From positions 310,001-374,000 of the forward strand of contig DIVZ01000005.1 in the NCBI GenBank assembly GCA_002423395.1: DNA of 64,000 nt. The letters are read 5' to 3'. Position numbers and translations under genes: made by a program. Origin of the DNA: Eubacteriaceae bacterium UBA6119 (GTDB taxonomy: Bacteria; Bacillota; Clostridia; Eubacteriales; UBA1433). Under the pieces are notes generated by a model, which worked only from the letters and a program-made list of their open reading frames with translations, made no database searches and was not told the origin of the DNA. Shown here piece after piece: positions 17,300 through 26,418 of this stretch (position 1 is the stretch's first letter; each line of letters starts with the position of its first letter).

Positions 17300-17923
17300 G
17301 TGTCATATAATTTAGATTTATCCAATATATCAGTTGATGAGTATAAGAAGTTATTAAAAAGTCAAAACCTTTTACCCGCAAGAAAGATACTTTTAGATAA
17401 TATTGATAAAAGCTTTGAGAGCATAAAAAAACAAAATATTTTTAATATCGCTCAATTAAAAAAACAGCTTGCAACGCCGCAGAAAATATCATCTTTTACC
17501 GCCCTAACCGGCATTGCACAAAATTATCTTACAATACTTAAAAGAGAGATAGGCACCCTGGAGCAAAAACCGGTTGCTATAGATTCGTTTCCCGATATAG
17601 ATGACTCGTTGATATCAGAGTTAAAAAACGAAGGAATTAAAAATTCAAAGCATTATTATGAAAGCAAAAATTTTAATTCGGATGAGTTGTCATGTCTTTG
17701 CGATTTGGTAAGAATAAATGGGGTGGGAGCAGTAGCGGCGAAGGCATTTTATGAAGCCGGATACCGTTCCGTATCGGATGTTGCAGGCGCGGACGCGGCA
17801 GATATGCTTAAAAGAGTCACTGATGTTAACAACGAAAAAAATTATTATAAAGCGAAACTGGGCGTAAAAGACATGCAATTTTGTATTGACTATGCACTGC
17901 TGCTTAAAAAATACGAAAGATAA
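17300..17923 (+). CDS. Helix-hairpin-helix protein, DUF4332-like
   Basis: About 207 aa. The C-terminal half carries two tandem HhH-like segments: LISELKNEGIKNSKHYYE and LVRINGVGAVAAKAFYEAGYRSVSDVAGADAADMLKRV, the arrangement seen in DUF4332 proteins; HhH units bind DNA non-specifically or make protein contacts. The GTG at 17300 is preferred over the ATG at 17285 because AGGAGG lies between them, five bases before the GTG. Monocistronic, with its own terminator. Confidence 0.65.
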   Translation: MSYNLDLSNISVDEYKKLLKSQNLLPARKILLDNIDKSFESIKKQNIFNIAQLKKQLATPQKISSFTALTGIAQNYLTILKREIGTLEQKPVAIDSFPDIDDSLISELKNEGIKNSKHYYESKNFNSDELSCLCDLVRINGVGAVAAKAFYEAGYRSVSDVAGADAADMLKRVTDVNNEKNYYKAKLGVKDMQFCIDYALLLKKYER

Positions 17924-17951
17924 TTTTATATAAAAATTACACAAAAGCATC

Positions 17952-17977
17952 AAACCGCCAATAAGCGGTTTTTTTGT
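17952..17977 (+). terminator. Intrinsic terminator
   Basis: AACCGC-CAATAA-GCGGTT followed by Ts, about 30 bases after the HhH gene. Confidence 0.85.
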
Positions 17978-18015
17978 TTAAGACAATAAAATTATATTAA
18001 ATACATAATTAAGTA

Positions 18016-18058
18016 TTGACTTTAATATAATTAAAGTATATATTTAACATTATTAAAG
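18016..18058 (+). promoter_or_regulatory. Promoter with embedded palindromic operators, DUF2089 operon A
   Basis: TTGACT (18016-18021), 17-bp spacer, TATATT (18039-18044). The spacer is filled by the inverted repeat CTTTAATATAATTAAAG (18020-18036), and a degenerate second copy ATTTAACATTATTAAAG (18042-18058) runs from the -10 box into the ribosome-binding site. The same promoter/operator layout occurs at 62906-62934 upstream of the paralogous operon. Confidence 0.75.
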
Positions 18059-18069
18059 GAGTGAGTGAA

Positions 18070-18360
18070 ATGGCTATAGAAATTGTTCCCGAATGGATGG
18101 TAAATCTGGACGATGAAGACGTATCATTTATTAAAAAATTCATTATGGCATCGGGCTCGCTTAAAGACATTGCAAATCAGTACAATGTTACTTATCCTAC
18201 AGTGCGGTTAAGGCTTGACAGACTCATACAAAAAATTCAGATAGGCGAAGATAACGCAAACGAGCCGTTTGTCGCGCTTATTAAACGTATGGCTGTAAAT
18301 GAAAAAATAGATTTTAACACTGCGAAAATAATTATTTCAGAATATAAAAAAACAAAATAG
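18070..18360 (+). CDS. DUF2089 family HTH protein (operon A)
   Basis: 96 aa. The start VPEWMVNLDDEDVSFIKKFIMASGSLKDIANQYNVTYPTVRLRLDRLIQKI is the DUF2089 signature; GSLKDIANQYNVTYPTVRLRLDRL forms a helix-turn-helix, so it is probably a small DNA-binding regulator. AAAGGAGTG precedes this ATG; an in-frame GTG nine bases earlier lies inside that site. Twelve bp upstream of a small membrane-protein gene. Close paralogue at 62548-62850. Confidence 0.85.
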   Translation: MAIEIVPEWMVNLDDEDVSFIKKFIMASGSLKDIANQYNVTYPTVRLRLDRLIQKIQIGEDNANEPFVALIKRMAVNEKIDFNTAKIIISEYKKTK

Positions 18361-18372
18361 GAGAATTATATT

Positions 18373-18711
18373 ATGTCTATTATAAAAACTGCGATTATAA
18401 TTTTGCCGATCGTCTTAGCGATGATTGTCGGGCTTACTTTTTTACAAGTATATCTATCAAAGAAAGAAAGCAAAATACCGGGTTTAATTTTGCCCTCAAT
18501 CTTTTTTATTTTATCGGTTTTTTATTCCGTGCCGAACTTTCAAAACGCGCTTAATTTCTCGTTTTCACCTGGAGCGTTTTTCGCGTCAGTAATGATACTG
18601 CTTGTTTGCAACGCACCTACAATTATTTATGTTTTAATATACTTGCATTTAAGAAATAAAATAAATAAAGCGTCCGAAATAAACAAAATGAACGTTCAGG
18701 ACTTGGATTAG
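18373..18711 (+). CDS. Small membrane protein paired with DUF2089 (operon A)
   Basis: 112 aa with three hydrophobic segments and a C-terminal cytoplasmic tail ending SEINKMNVQDLD. The protein at 62260-62547 has the same organisation and the matching tail SEINRMRINDL, so the DUF2089/membrane pair is duplicated as a unit. Perhaps a membrane sensor or anti-regulator holding the HTH partner (inference). Confidence 0.75.
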   Translation: MSIIKTAIIILPIVLAMIVGLTFLQVYLSKKESKIPGLILPSIFFILSVFYSVPNFQNALNFSFSPGAFFASVMILLVCNAPTIIYVLIYLHLRNKINKASEINKMNVQDLD

Positions 18712-18765
18712 TCAGCGATTATCAATATTTGAAGAAATAATATTTACTGTATAGTAAGAGGGAAA

Positions 18766-19356
18766 ATGAACATAAGAAGAAATAATTCAACAAAAGCGAA
18801 GATAATTTATTCAGCCGCCGTTATTGCAGCCGGACTATTGCTTGGTTATATAGCCAAAGCTACAGATAGCGTAAACATAATAGGCGACATAACAACGGAG
18901 TTCGGCATTTGGGTTTTTCTGTCCGCGCTCGCTTCTGTATACAGCAGCAAGCCGATATACGCAGCGATAAACGTTACATTGTTTTTTCTTGCAATGCTGT
19001 GCTCATATTACATATACGGACAGCTGGCGCTCGGGTTTTTTCCGAAAGCTTATTTTTTAGGATGGCTGGCAGTTGCATTTATTTCATCAGTTTATGGCTA
19101 TATTGTGTGGTTCTCAAAAGAAAAGGGCATTATTTCAATTATAGCCGGCTCAATTCCCGTTTCTGTATTGTTCGCGTTGGGTTATCCCGCGTTTTACACG
19201 CAAAAAATAACGTTATATGTAACGCTTGCGTTCGGAGTAATATTAAACATAATCCTGCCTTCCAATAAAAAGCAAAAGCTTATCGTTTTTATATGCTCAG
19301 TTATTTTTGCGTTTATAATCTGCACATTTCATATTCTTAATTATCTGCCGTTTTAA
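18766..19356 (+). CDS. Multi-pass membrane protein of unknown function
   Basis: 196 aa, about six hydrophobic segments, short loops and a basic N terminus (MNIRRNNSTKAK). It resembles DUF6518-type membrane proteins but this is uncertain. It lies 55 bp after the DUF2089-associated gene on the same strand and may belong to that operon. GTAAGAGGG precedes the ATG. Confidence 0.65.
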   Translation: MNIRRNNSTKAKIIYSAAVIAAGLLLGYIAKATDSVNIIGDITTEFGIWVFLSALASVYSSKPIYAAINVTLFFLAMLCSYYIYGQLALGFFPKAYFLGWLAVAFISSVYGYIVWFSKEKGIISIIAGSIPVSVLFALGYPAFYTQKITLYVTLAFGVILNIILPSNKKQKLIVFICSVIFAFIICTFHILNYLPF

Positions 19357-19462
19357 ATCGCCTGTAAAATTTTGCAGTCATTTACATTAGATATATCATT
19401 TAATTTTATTATTTTAAATGATATAATTTTCATATAATATACTATTTAAACAGGAAAATAAC

Positions 19463-20173
19463 ATGAAAATACTTTGTTTGGGAGACAGTTTAACTTACGG
19501 TAAAATAGGATATTCTTATATTAAGTTTTTACCTGCTGATATAAAAGCAGTAAATAAAGGTAAAAACGGCGATACGACATATGGCGCGTATAAAAGGCTT
19601 TTAAAATATATAAAAAACCCGAAATACGCCGATATTGACACTTATATTGTCTGCATAGGCGCGAACGATATTATGCTGCCGTACTTCGCGACAATTTCTC
19701 CGTTCTGGCGTCTTAGGGCAATAATAAAAGCTGTTCATAAAAGATGTATAACAGATGATATTAAGTTTGAAGAAGAATACGAAAAATATATTAAGTTGTT
19801 AAAGTCTGAAAATAAGAACATTGTGCTGGTCGGGCTGCCGATTACCGAGCTTAAAAATTTTCCGCTTGAAAAAGTAAATAAGCGCAACGCAATTATCAGT
19901 TCTGTCGCGAAAAGATACGGTATTCCTTATGTAGATACTTACGCGATATTAGAATCACTTGTTAAAGCCGAGCTTAAAGCGTATCAATGGGGATATACCA
20001 ATATCAGAAGAATAATTGACGATTTTATTATGCTTATTTTTCCTTTCACTAAAGACTGGCTTTCAAATATAAGAAAGCTTGACATATCGGTTGACGGAGC
20101 GCACTTAAACTCAAAATCCGCAAAAAAATTAGCGCAAGCGATAGAGTCGGCAATACTATCATACCAAAAATAA
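19463..20173 (+). CDS. SGNH/GDSL-type hydrolase
   Basis: 236 aa esterase/lipase-fold protein. Block I LCLGDSLTYG (nucleophile Ser), block III CIGANDIM (oxyanion Asn) and block V VDGAHLNSKSAKKLA (catalytic Asp and His) are all present, so it should be active. No signal peptide, hence cytoplasmic. Substrate unknown; such enzymes deacylate lipids, sugars or small esters. Confidence 0.88.
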   Translation: MKILCLGDSLTYGKIGYSYIKFLPADIKAVNKGKNGDTTYGAYKRLLKYIKNPKYADIDTYIVCIGANDIMLPYFATISPFWRLRAIIKAVHKRCITDDIKFEEEYEKYIKLLKSENKNIVLVGLPITELKNFPLEKVNKRNAIISSVAKRYGIPYVDTYAILESLVKAELKAYQWGYTNIRRIIDDFIMLIFPFTKDWLSNIRKLDISVDGAHLNSKSAKKLAQAIESAILSYQK

Positions 20174-20175
20174 TA

Positions 20176-20832
20176 TTAATAAATCTCCATAAGCGAAGTT
20201 ATCGCTTTTTCGGAAAATAACTTAACATACGTTTCAATATCTTTTAGATGCTCAATTGCGATACTATCATCAATCCCCGGCAATATATAGACGGTATATA
20301 TCACTTTATTAGTATCTTTTGTAATTGATGTTCGCTTGTCAGGTCCGCGAAGTATAGTTGAAAGGATATCTTGTGAGTCTGTAATCATATAATCTTCCGC
20401 CACTGTATAGACTTCTTTTTCAGACATTGCCACAAAGCTTTCATTGCCTGTGCATTCTCCAAGTTTTACAGGAAAATCAACTTTATTAAGGTCATGCCCT
20501 GCCGTCAGCATCATATTTTTAAGCTCCGCCATAAACATTGCCTCAACGCAAGGCAGAACGCTGGGTATTGATTTGCCTTTTATTACGGATTCTAGCTGAC
20601 CAAGCACGTGGTAAGTATAGCCGCGCTTTTTATAGTAGTTAATATACGCCTCCATAGGGCGCAGGGTTTTAAGTTCGCTTCTTTGGGTATTGGCGTATTT
20701 TTCTCTAAGCGAAATTTCCAAGTCTTGTTTTGCTTTTATAAACGCGTCTGTTGGCGTATTGTTTATATTCTCCATTATCAGTATGCCCATGCGGCATTGG
20801 GTGGGGGAGAGGGTGTTGCGGATAATGTACAT
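20176..20832 (-). CDS. B3/B4 tRNA-binding-domain protein (COG3382-like)
   Basis: 218 aa. The layout matches stand-alone B3/4 proteins related to the editing domain of PheRS beta: LRPMEAYINYYKKRGYTYHVLGQLESVIKGKSIPSVLPCVEAMFMAELKN, then a DSQDILSTILRGPDKRTSI segment before a TVYILPGI strand. Such proteins may hydrolyse mischarged tRNA or bind amino acids. AAAAGGAA lies 9 bases before the ATG. Assignment is by pattern only. Confidence 0.6.
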   Translation of the reverse strand: MYIIRNTLSPTQCRMGILIMENINNTPTDAFIKAKQDLEISLREKYANTQRSELKTLRPMEAYINYYKKRGYTYHVLGQLESVIKGKSIPSVLPCVEAMFMAELKNMMLTAGHDLNKVDFPVKLGECTGNESFVAMSEKEVYTVAEDYMITDSQDILSTILRGPDKRTSITKDTNKVIYTVYILPGIDDSIAIEHLKDIETYVKLFSEKAITSLMEIY

Positions 20833-21002
20833 TAAGGTATTCCTTTTCTGATTATAATGCTAACTGCTTTTATTTTATTTTGTTTAGTGATATAATTTTA
20901 TATTGTAATAAGAGATATGTAAAGAATATTATTTAACATAAATATATGCTATAAAATTTTTTATTTATTTTAAAAGTCTAATTAGTACCATTGGAGTAAA
21001 AA

Positions 21003-21302
21003 ATGGAAGAAGAATTAGTTAGTATCAATCTGTTAAGAAAACAAATAAAGGCTTTTAAAAGTTTCAGCTTCTTTAATCCATCGCTAAAGAAACAATTAAG
21101 AGAAATGGAAACACAACTTGAATATATAGTTAATCAAATACTTACAAAAGCTATTTGGGAATGTGAAAAGAAACAATATAACGAGCTCCTTGATTTCGGA
21201 TGTATTTATAAAAATCAAAAAGAGAGTATATTTGCAGTTCCTTGGCGTGAAAATGGGGAGTGGATACTTATGCCATGGGATGTATGCGGTTTATATAAAT
21301 AA
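21003..21302 (+). CDS. Hypothetical protein (99 aa)
   Basis: Charged, helical N-terminal half (LRKQIKAFKSFSFF, LKKQLREMETQLEYIVNQIL) and a Trp-rich end (VPWRENGEWILMPWDVCGLYK). No family recognised. TTGGAGT precedes the ATG and the frame is clean, but the gene is isolated and opposite in strand to both neighbours. It may be a recent acquisition or a fragment. Confidence 0.5.
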   Translation: MEEELVSINLLRKQIKAFKSFSFFNPSLKKQLREMETQLEYIVNQILTKAIWECEKKQYNELLDFGCIYKNQKESIFAVPWRENGEWILMPWDVCGLYK

Positions 21303-21308
21303 TATATA

Positions 21309-22043
21309 TTATTTATATACTTTTTTATATAGACTATGGCACGTTTTTACAAAAGACTCAAACAACCTCGCCGCCGCCTCATCCTTCTCATACATAAACT
21401 CGGGATGCCATTGTACGCCCAGCACAAATTTCTCATCCGGCATATACACAGCTTCTATTATGCCGTCAGCCGCAACAGCCGCAGGCGCAAGCCTATCCGA
21501 TAACACTTTCACCGCCTGATGGTGAATGCTGTTTACTCCTATCTCATCAGCTTTAACTATATAATATAGCGGAGTATCACGGTAAATTTTTACGCTGTGA
21601 GCAGCGGCGTCGTACGGTTTTTCCTGGGAATGTAAAAGTTGTATCGGAAGGACTGCTTGACTTTTAAAATCCTGATAAAGGCTTCCGCCCAGTACCGCGT
21701 TCATAAACTGAAAGCCTCGGCATATCGCCAGTATAGGCTTTTTGCGTTCAAGCGCTTTTTCAAATAAAATCTTTTCAAAAACATCACGATATTCGCACGT
21801 TTTTCCGCATACGGGAAGTTTTCCTTCTCCGTACAAAGAAGGATGTATGTCGTGCCCGCCCGTAAATAAAAATCCGTCAAAATTTTGCGCTATCTGTTCT
21901 ATCTCTTTTTCGCAGTCCGATAAGGAAAGCACGACAGGAATACCTCCTGCGCATTGAATTGCATTCAGATACGCCGATACCATCCATATGCTTTCGCGAT
22001 TGTCGTCAAAAAGGGGAGTTACTCCTATAATCGGTTTTTTCAT
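21309..22043 (-). CDS. Gamma-glutamyl-gamma-aminobutyrate hydrolase-like class I glutamine amidotransferase (peptidase C26)
   Basis: 244 aa. Nucleophile elbow ILAICRGFQFMNAVLGG carries the catalytic Cys; the His/Glu pair is in GVQWHPEFMYEKDEAA; GFLFTGGHDIHPSLYGE is the family glycine motif. This family (PuuD-like) cleaves gamma-glutamyl amides such as gamma-glutamyl-GABA. No other putrescine-pathway gene is nearby, so the substrate is open. Confidence 0.88.
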   Translation of the reverse strand: MKKPIIGVTPLFDDNRESIWMVSAYLNAIQCAGGIPVVLSLSDCEKEIEQIAQNFDGFLFTGGHDIHPSLYGEGKLPVCGKTCEYRDVFEKILFEKALERKKPILAICRGFQFMNAVLGGSLYQDFKSQAVLPIQLLHSQEKPYDAAAHSVKIYRDTPLYYIVKADEIGVNSIHHQAVKVLSDRLAPAAVAADGIIEAVYMPDEKFVLGVQWHPEFMYEKDEAAARLFESFVKTCHSLYKKVYK

Positions 22044-22224
22044 AATTAAGCCTCAAAAAATCAAAAAGTATAGTTTTAAATTATATCAGACAAATTAATG
22101 CAAGTCCATATGGAGTGATTATAGATAAAAATCGATAGCATAAAAATAATGTCTGAATGTTTAAACTTGAAGAGATTTTTCTTATTATGTGATACAATGT
22201 AGGAGCAGAAATTGAGGCGTAATC

Positions 22225-22659
22225 ATGAAAAAAAAGATATTAATATTAGTTTTTATTATTTATATATTGGTTTTATTTAAAATAACGGTCTTTCGAAGCA
22301 CGTTCGGACTATTCCAGCTTTTTTCGCACGGAAAAATATATTGCGTGCCTGCCGTAAATTTAATAGACGCGTATAAAAACTGCACGATACAGACATTTAC
22401 CTATCTTTTAGTCGGCAATATTGTATGGTTTATACCTTTAGGCTTTATACTGCCCGCAATTACAAAACTAAGCAATGCAAAGATTATAATTTTTGCCGCT
22501 TGCGCGTCATTTATTATCGAATTCATGCAATATGCTTTCGGCACGGGTATAAGTGAAATTGACGACTTTATATTAAATATCTTGGGAGCGGTTATTGGGT
22601 TAATTATTTTCAGGTTAATATATAAAGCATATAAAAAATATAAATTAAAAAATCAGTAA
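22225..22659 (+). CDS. VanZ-like family membrane protein
   Basis: 144 aa with four hydrophobic segments. VanZ-family traits: VLFKITVFRSTFG near the start, NIVWFIPLGFILP, SFIIEFMQYAFGTGISEIDDFILNILGAVIGLIIF. Members can give low-level teicoplanin tolerance, but most are of unknown role. TTGAGGCG precedes the ATG. Its last codons overlap the end of the converging Staygreen gene by 7 bp. Confidence 0.85.
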   Translation: MKKKILILVFIIYILVLFKITVFRSTFGLFQLFSHGKIYCVPAVNLIDAYKNCTIQTFTYLLVGNIVWFIPLGFILPAITKLSNAKIIIFAACASFIIEFMQYAFGTGISEIDDFILNILGAVIGLIIFRLIYKAYKKYKLKNQ

Positions 22660-23096
22660 TTGCCGATAGGACCGAAATTGTAAGTCTTGGCGTAATCGGG
22701 GTTTTCGGAAACAAATTTAATAAATACTAAAGTATTGTCAAATATCGGATTTTCGTCAAATAAAAACCTGTCGGCCTGGCGTAAAGCTTGCAGAGCAGTG
22801 GGCATTTCGTTATAAAATATCATGTTTCTTACTTTGGGGCTGCCTATTATGTCTTTGCCGTCTACTGTAACATATCCTGCTAAAATCAGGTTGTCGCCGT
22901 CTTGCTGCCAGGCAATTCTAACCTCATCATGCATTGAAGTAACCTGGTCTTCCGCATAATTTTTTGCAATAAATACATATAATTCCGCTGTAAGATCAGA
23001 ATGAGTTATAGTATATTTTCTTTCATAAATAGGTCCGTACGGTTCCATAAAACCGCGGTATTGAACAAGCACTTTTAAAGGATTTAAATATGACAT
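22653..23096 (-). CDS. Staygreen-family protein (SGR homologue)
   Basis: 147 aa. The pattern RKYTITHSDLTAELYVFIAKNY, then EVRIAWQQDGDNLILAGYV, then RNMIFYNEMPTALQALRQADRFLFDENPIFDNTLVFIKFVSENPDY follows the Staygreen (PF12638) profile. The plant protein removes Mg2+ from chlorophyll a; bacterial homologues occur in non-photosynthetic Firmicutes. What it would act on here is unknown. Identification is from recalled motif pattern, not alignment. Confidence 0.68.
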   Translation of the reverse strand: MSYLNPLKVLVQYRGFMEPYGPIYERKYTITHSDLTAELYVFIAKNYAEDQVTSMHDEVRIAWQQDGDNLILAGYVTVDGKDIIGSPKVRNMIFYNEMPTALQALRQADRFLFDENPIFDNTLVFIKFVSENPDYAKTYNFGPIGNY

Positions 23097-23336
23097 ACAT
23101 ACCTTCTTTTATGAATTACCCTATATATTATGCGCCTGTATATGCATATGTTAAAAATCAGGCGGCTGATAATAAAAGAAATGAAATACAAAATAATATC
23201 TAAAACATTATTTTGCTTTTAATTTTATACAGATATTGATTTTATGTTATAAAATGTATTGAAATGCACTAAGATATTGTTATATAATTAACATAAAGCA
23301 ATCCGACATTTTGCATATTGAAGGAGAAAATATTAT

Positions 23337-24647
23337 ATGAGTTGGAAAACAGATTTCGAAAAGAAAAAGACAACAGTAGAACAAGCTGCTAAACTTATAA
23401 AATCAGGAGATGTGGTTTGGACAACACCTAACAATAACGCTCCGTACACACTGTTAAACGCTATCGGAAACAGGTATAAAGAACTTAAAGACGTTAAGCT
23501 ATGCGTACAGCTGCTTACAAAACCTTTAAGCTGTTTTGTACCCGAAGCGCAAGATCACATAAAAGTTGTAACCGGATTTAAAGGTCCGGGAGAAAGAGCG
23601 GGAGAACAGGCAGGATTTAAAATAGATTCAGCCGCGTTCCAGCTTCACAGACATGATGAACTCATGTTAAGAGTGTTAAAACCCACCGTTGGCATAATTC
23701 AAATGACGCCGCCTGATGAGCTCGGCAATTGTTATCTGGGCTGCAACTCAACAGGTATTACCGAAATATTCCAAACTGCAAAACTTATAATTGCGCAGGT
23801 AAACAGCACAATACCGGCAATTCCGAACGAAAATCTTTGCATACACGCAAGCCAGGTTGATGTAGTTGTTGAAGTTGACGAAAAAATTGATGTTGTACCG
23901 AACATTGAGCCTAGCGAAACCGACAAAAAAGTCGCTTCATATATAGTTGATATGATACCAAACGGCGCGACAATTCAGATAGGCATCGGCGGCATTGCGA
24001 ACGCGGTAGGCTATTCGCTTGAACATCATAAAGATTTGGGAGTTCACACAGAGCTTTATGTTGAAGCAATGTACTATCTTACTATGAAAGGCGCTATTAA
24101 CAATTCAAAGAAAACGCTTTATCCCGGCAAATCGGTTATAGGATTTGCTTCCGGCTCTGAAGACATGTATAAATTCTTAGACAAAAACCCGAATATTATT
24201 AACAGGGAAATTCAATGGGTTAATAATCCGTTTGTAGTTGCTCAAAACGACAACTTCGTATCATTAAACGCCTGCATAGGTGTAGACTTACTTGGTCAGG
24301 TTTCAAGCGAATCAATTGGTTTCAGACAGTTTTCGGGAACAGGCGGTCAGCTTGATTTTGTTCGCGGCGCGCAGAAATCTAAAAACGGCATGAGCTTCCT
24401 TGCTATGCAGTCAGTAGTTGAGAAAAAAGACGGCAGCAGAATTTCCAAAATAACGTTAACGCACGCTCCTGGTAGCGCTATTACTGTTCCGAGAACAGAC
24501 GTGCAGTATGTATGCACGGAATACGGCATAGTAAATCTGCAGAATCAGAGCGTTGATTACAGGGCAAAAGCGCTTATATCAATAGCTCATCCTGACTTTA
24601 GAGACCAGCTTACATTTGAAGCTAAAAAAGCGGGAATAATAATATAA
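23337..24647 (+). CDS. Acetyl-CoA hydrolase/transferase family CoA-transferase (4-hydroxybutyrate or butyrate:acetyl-CoA type)
   Basis: 436 aa. Seen: the CoA-transferase glycine motif IQIGIGGIANAVGY, the catalytic-Glu segment LGVHTELYVEAMY, GFASGSEDMYKFLD, SGTGGQLDFVRGA and the terminal YVCTEYGIVNLQNQSVDYRAKALISIAHPDFRDQL. Members swap CoA between acyl-CoA and acetate and end butyrate fermentation. With the acyl-CoA dehydrogenase and Etf genes at 7.3-10.3 kb this fits butyrate formation, although the exact acyl group cannot be told. AAGGAG precedes the ATG. Confidence 0.88.
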   Translation: MSWKTDFEKKKTTVEQAAKLIKSGDVVWTTPNNNAPYTLLNAIGNRYKELKDVKLCVQLLTKPLSCFVPEAQDHIKVVTGFKGPGERAGEQAGFKIDSAAFQLHRHDELMLRVLKPTVGIIQMTPPDELGNCYLGCNSTGITEIFQTAKLIIAQVNSTIPAIPNENLCIHASQVDVVVEVDEKIDVVPNIEPSETDKKVASYIVDMIPNGATIQIGIGGIANAVGYSLEHHKDLGVHTELYVEAMYYLTMKGAINNSKKTLYPGKSVIGFASGSEDMYKFLDKNPNIINREIQWVNNPFVVAQNDNFVSLNACIGVDLLGQVSSESIGFRQFSGTGGQLDFVRGAQKSKNGMSFLAMQSVVEKKDGSRISKITLTHAPGSAITVPRTDVQYVCTEYGIVNLQNQSVDYRAKALISIAHPDFRDQLTFEAKKAGIII

Positions 24648-24665
24648 ATATAATTAAAAAACAAT

Positions 24666-24697
24666 AAAAAGTACGGCACAATGCCGTACTTTTTTTA
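24666..24697 (+). terminator. Intrinsic terminator of the CoA-transferase gene
   Basis: AAAGTACGGCA-CAA-TGCCGTACTTT followed by Ts. Confidence 0.9.
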
Positions 24698-24717
24698 TAT
24701 TCATTCATTTATGATTA

Positions 24718-25890
24718 TCAGAATCTTTTTCTTGTCGCCTTTTTTGCGATTTTATAAATGGGAGTTTCCAGTTTTTTCTTAACGTTTTGAAGTTCATCTA
24801 TTATTTTAATTCCCTGCGGACAAAGAGGTTCGCACTTACCGCATTTTACGCATCTTGAGGCGTTGGAAGGCTCGGCTCTTAACGTTGTGCACATAATATA
24901 TTCCTTAAAGCCTGTAAACCAACTGTCGGAGTATATATCGTTGTATGATTTGAAGCAAACTGGGATGTCCACTCCATTAGGGCACGGCATGCAGTAGCCG
25001 CAGCCTGTGCAAGGCACTTTTGTTTTTTCGTTTATTACCTTCTTAACTTTATTTATTAAATCAAGCTCTTTTGCGCTCATTGAATTCGGCAGTATATCCG
25101 ATGCCAATTCTATGTTTTCTTTGATCTGGTTAATATCGTTCATTCCTGATAACACTACTGTTACTTCGGGATGATTCATTACCCAACGAAGTCCCCACTC
25201 AGCCGCGCTCCTTTTAGGTTCTGCCGATAAAAATAGTTTTTGTGCGCCTTTGGGAAGATTATTTGCAAGTCTTCCGCCCTTTAAAGGTTCCATTATAATT
25301 GCCGCTAAATTTTTCTCGTAAGCATATTTAAGCCCTCTAAGCCCAGCCTGACTGTGTTCATCCATATAATTAAATTGTATCTGGCAAAAATCCCAGTCGT
25401 ACGCGTCCGCAAGTTCTATGAAACTGTTTGTGCCGCCGTGGAATGAAAAACCTATGTTCCTTATTTGCCCTGCCTTTTTTTTGTCATCTATCCAGCGTTC
25501 TATACCTAGTTTTTTTAATTTTTCCCATTTTGTTATGTCGGGCAGCATGTGCATAAGATAGTAATCAATATAATCCGTCTGCAGACGAGATAGTTGAATT
25601 TGAAAATATTTTTCTATATCATCATATGATTTTATTAAATAGTGAGGTAATTTTGTGGCGATGTTTACTCTACCGCGGTAGCCCTTTGATAAAAATTTTC
25701 CGAGCGCTGACTCTGAACCGGGGTAAATATAAGCTGTATCAAAATAATTCACGCCTGCATTAACAGCATACAATAATTCGCTTTCCGCTTTTTGCTGGTC
25801 AATAACGCCGCCTCTTTTAGTAAAGCGCATACATCCATAGCCAAGAATTGAAAGTTTATCATTATTTTTATGAGTTTCTCTGTAATTCAT
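24718..25890 (-). CDS. Aldo/keto reductase with C-terminal 4Fe-4S domain
   Basis: 390 aa from the ATG that has AAAAAGGAAATA upstream; a longer frame was not used. The N-terminal TIM barrel shows LGYGCMRF, VNYFDTAYIYPGSESALGKFL (catalytic Asp/Tyr) and IDYYLMHML. The C terminus adds CTGCGYCMPCPNGVD and CVKCGKCEPLCPQGI, a ferredoxin-like domain. Such two-part reductases are common in anaerobes and probably take electrons through the Fe-S clusters; the substrate is unknown. Confidence 0.9.
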   Translation of the reverse strand: MNYRETHKNNDKLSILGYGCMRFTKRGGVIDQQKAESELLYAVNAGVNYFDTAYIYPGSESALGKFLSKGYRGRVNIATKLPHYLIKSYDDIEKYFQIQLSRLQTDYIDYYLMHMLPDITKWEKLKKLGIERWIDDKKKAGQIRNIGFSFHGGTNSFIELADAYDWDFCQIQFNYMDEHSQAGLRGLKYAYEKNLAAIIMEPLKGGRLANNLPKGAQKLFLSAEPKRSAAEWGLRWVMNHPEVTVVLSGMNDINQIKENIELASDILPNSMSAKELDLINKVKKVINEKTKVPCTGCGYCMPCPNGVDIPVCFKSYNDIYSDSWFTGFKEYIMCTTLRAEPSNASRCVKCGKCEPLCPQGIKIIDELQNVKKKLETPIYKIAKKATRKRF

Positions 25891-25940
25891 AATTATTTCC
25901 TTTTTGGTTAGCTCTATAAAACATTTTATATTTAAGCACA

Positions 25941-25975
25941 AAAAACCCTTTTACGCAATTATAAAAGGGTTTAAC
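25941..25975 (-). terminator. Intrinsic terminator downstream of the GlsB/YeaQ gene
   Basis: AACCCTTTTA / TAAAAGGGTT hairpin followed on the minus strand by six Ts, separating the GlsB gene from the aldo/keto reductase. Confidence 0.8.
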
Positions 25976-26001
25976 ATTATAAAAGTTTATTATTGCGATA
26001 T

Positions 26002-26274
26002 TTAATGCGTGTTTACGCGTCCGCCTTTTCCGCGAACTAAGTTTACTATTACAAGCAATACTACAGAGCCAACAAGCGCTACTACAAAACTCCAAATATT
26101 AAATCCCGTTATACCCGTTCCGCCGAACATGTTAACTATCCAGCCGCCTATAAATGCTCCTATGATTCCGACTATTATATTAGCGCCGATGCCCATTACA
26201 GGGCTGTTGCCTGTAATCATACTTGCAATCCATCCTGCAATTGCGCCCAGTACAATCCATCCTATAATACTCAT
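26002..26274 (-). CDS. GlsB/YeaQ/YmgE family membrane protein
   Basis: 90 aa, three glycine-rich membrane helices. Typical start IIGWIVLGAIAGWIASMI, then GIGANIIVGIIGAFIGGWIVNMFGG. Annotated family name is transglycosylase-associated protein; members are envelope-stress proteins of unclear function. AAAAGGAGG precedes the ATG. Single gene with its own terminator. Confidence 0.9.
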   Translation of the reverse strand: MSIIGWIVLGAIAGWIASMITGNSPVMGIGANIIVGIIGAFIGGWIVNMFGGTGITGFNIWSFVVALVGSVVLLVIVNLVRGKGGRVNTH

Positions 26275-26418
26275 ATCAAAACCTCCTTTTAATATATTTA
26301 AAATTAAAAATCAATTTAATTATTTTATTATTATTTATAAATTTGTCGTTTTTTATTCTTTATCAAAGTAAATTAGCATTTTTTGGAAATAATTTTATAC
26401 AAAATTTCAGAATAATTA

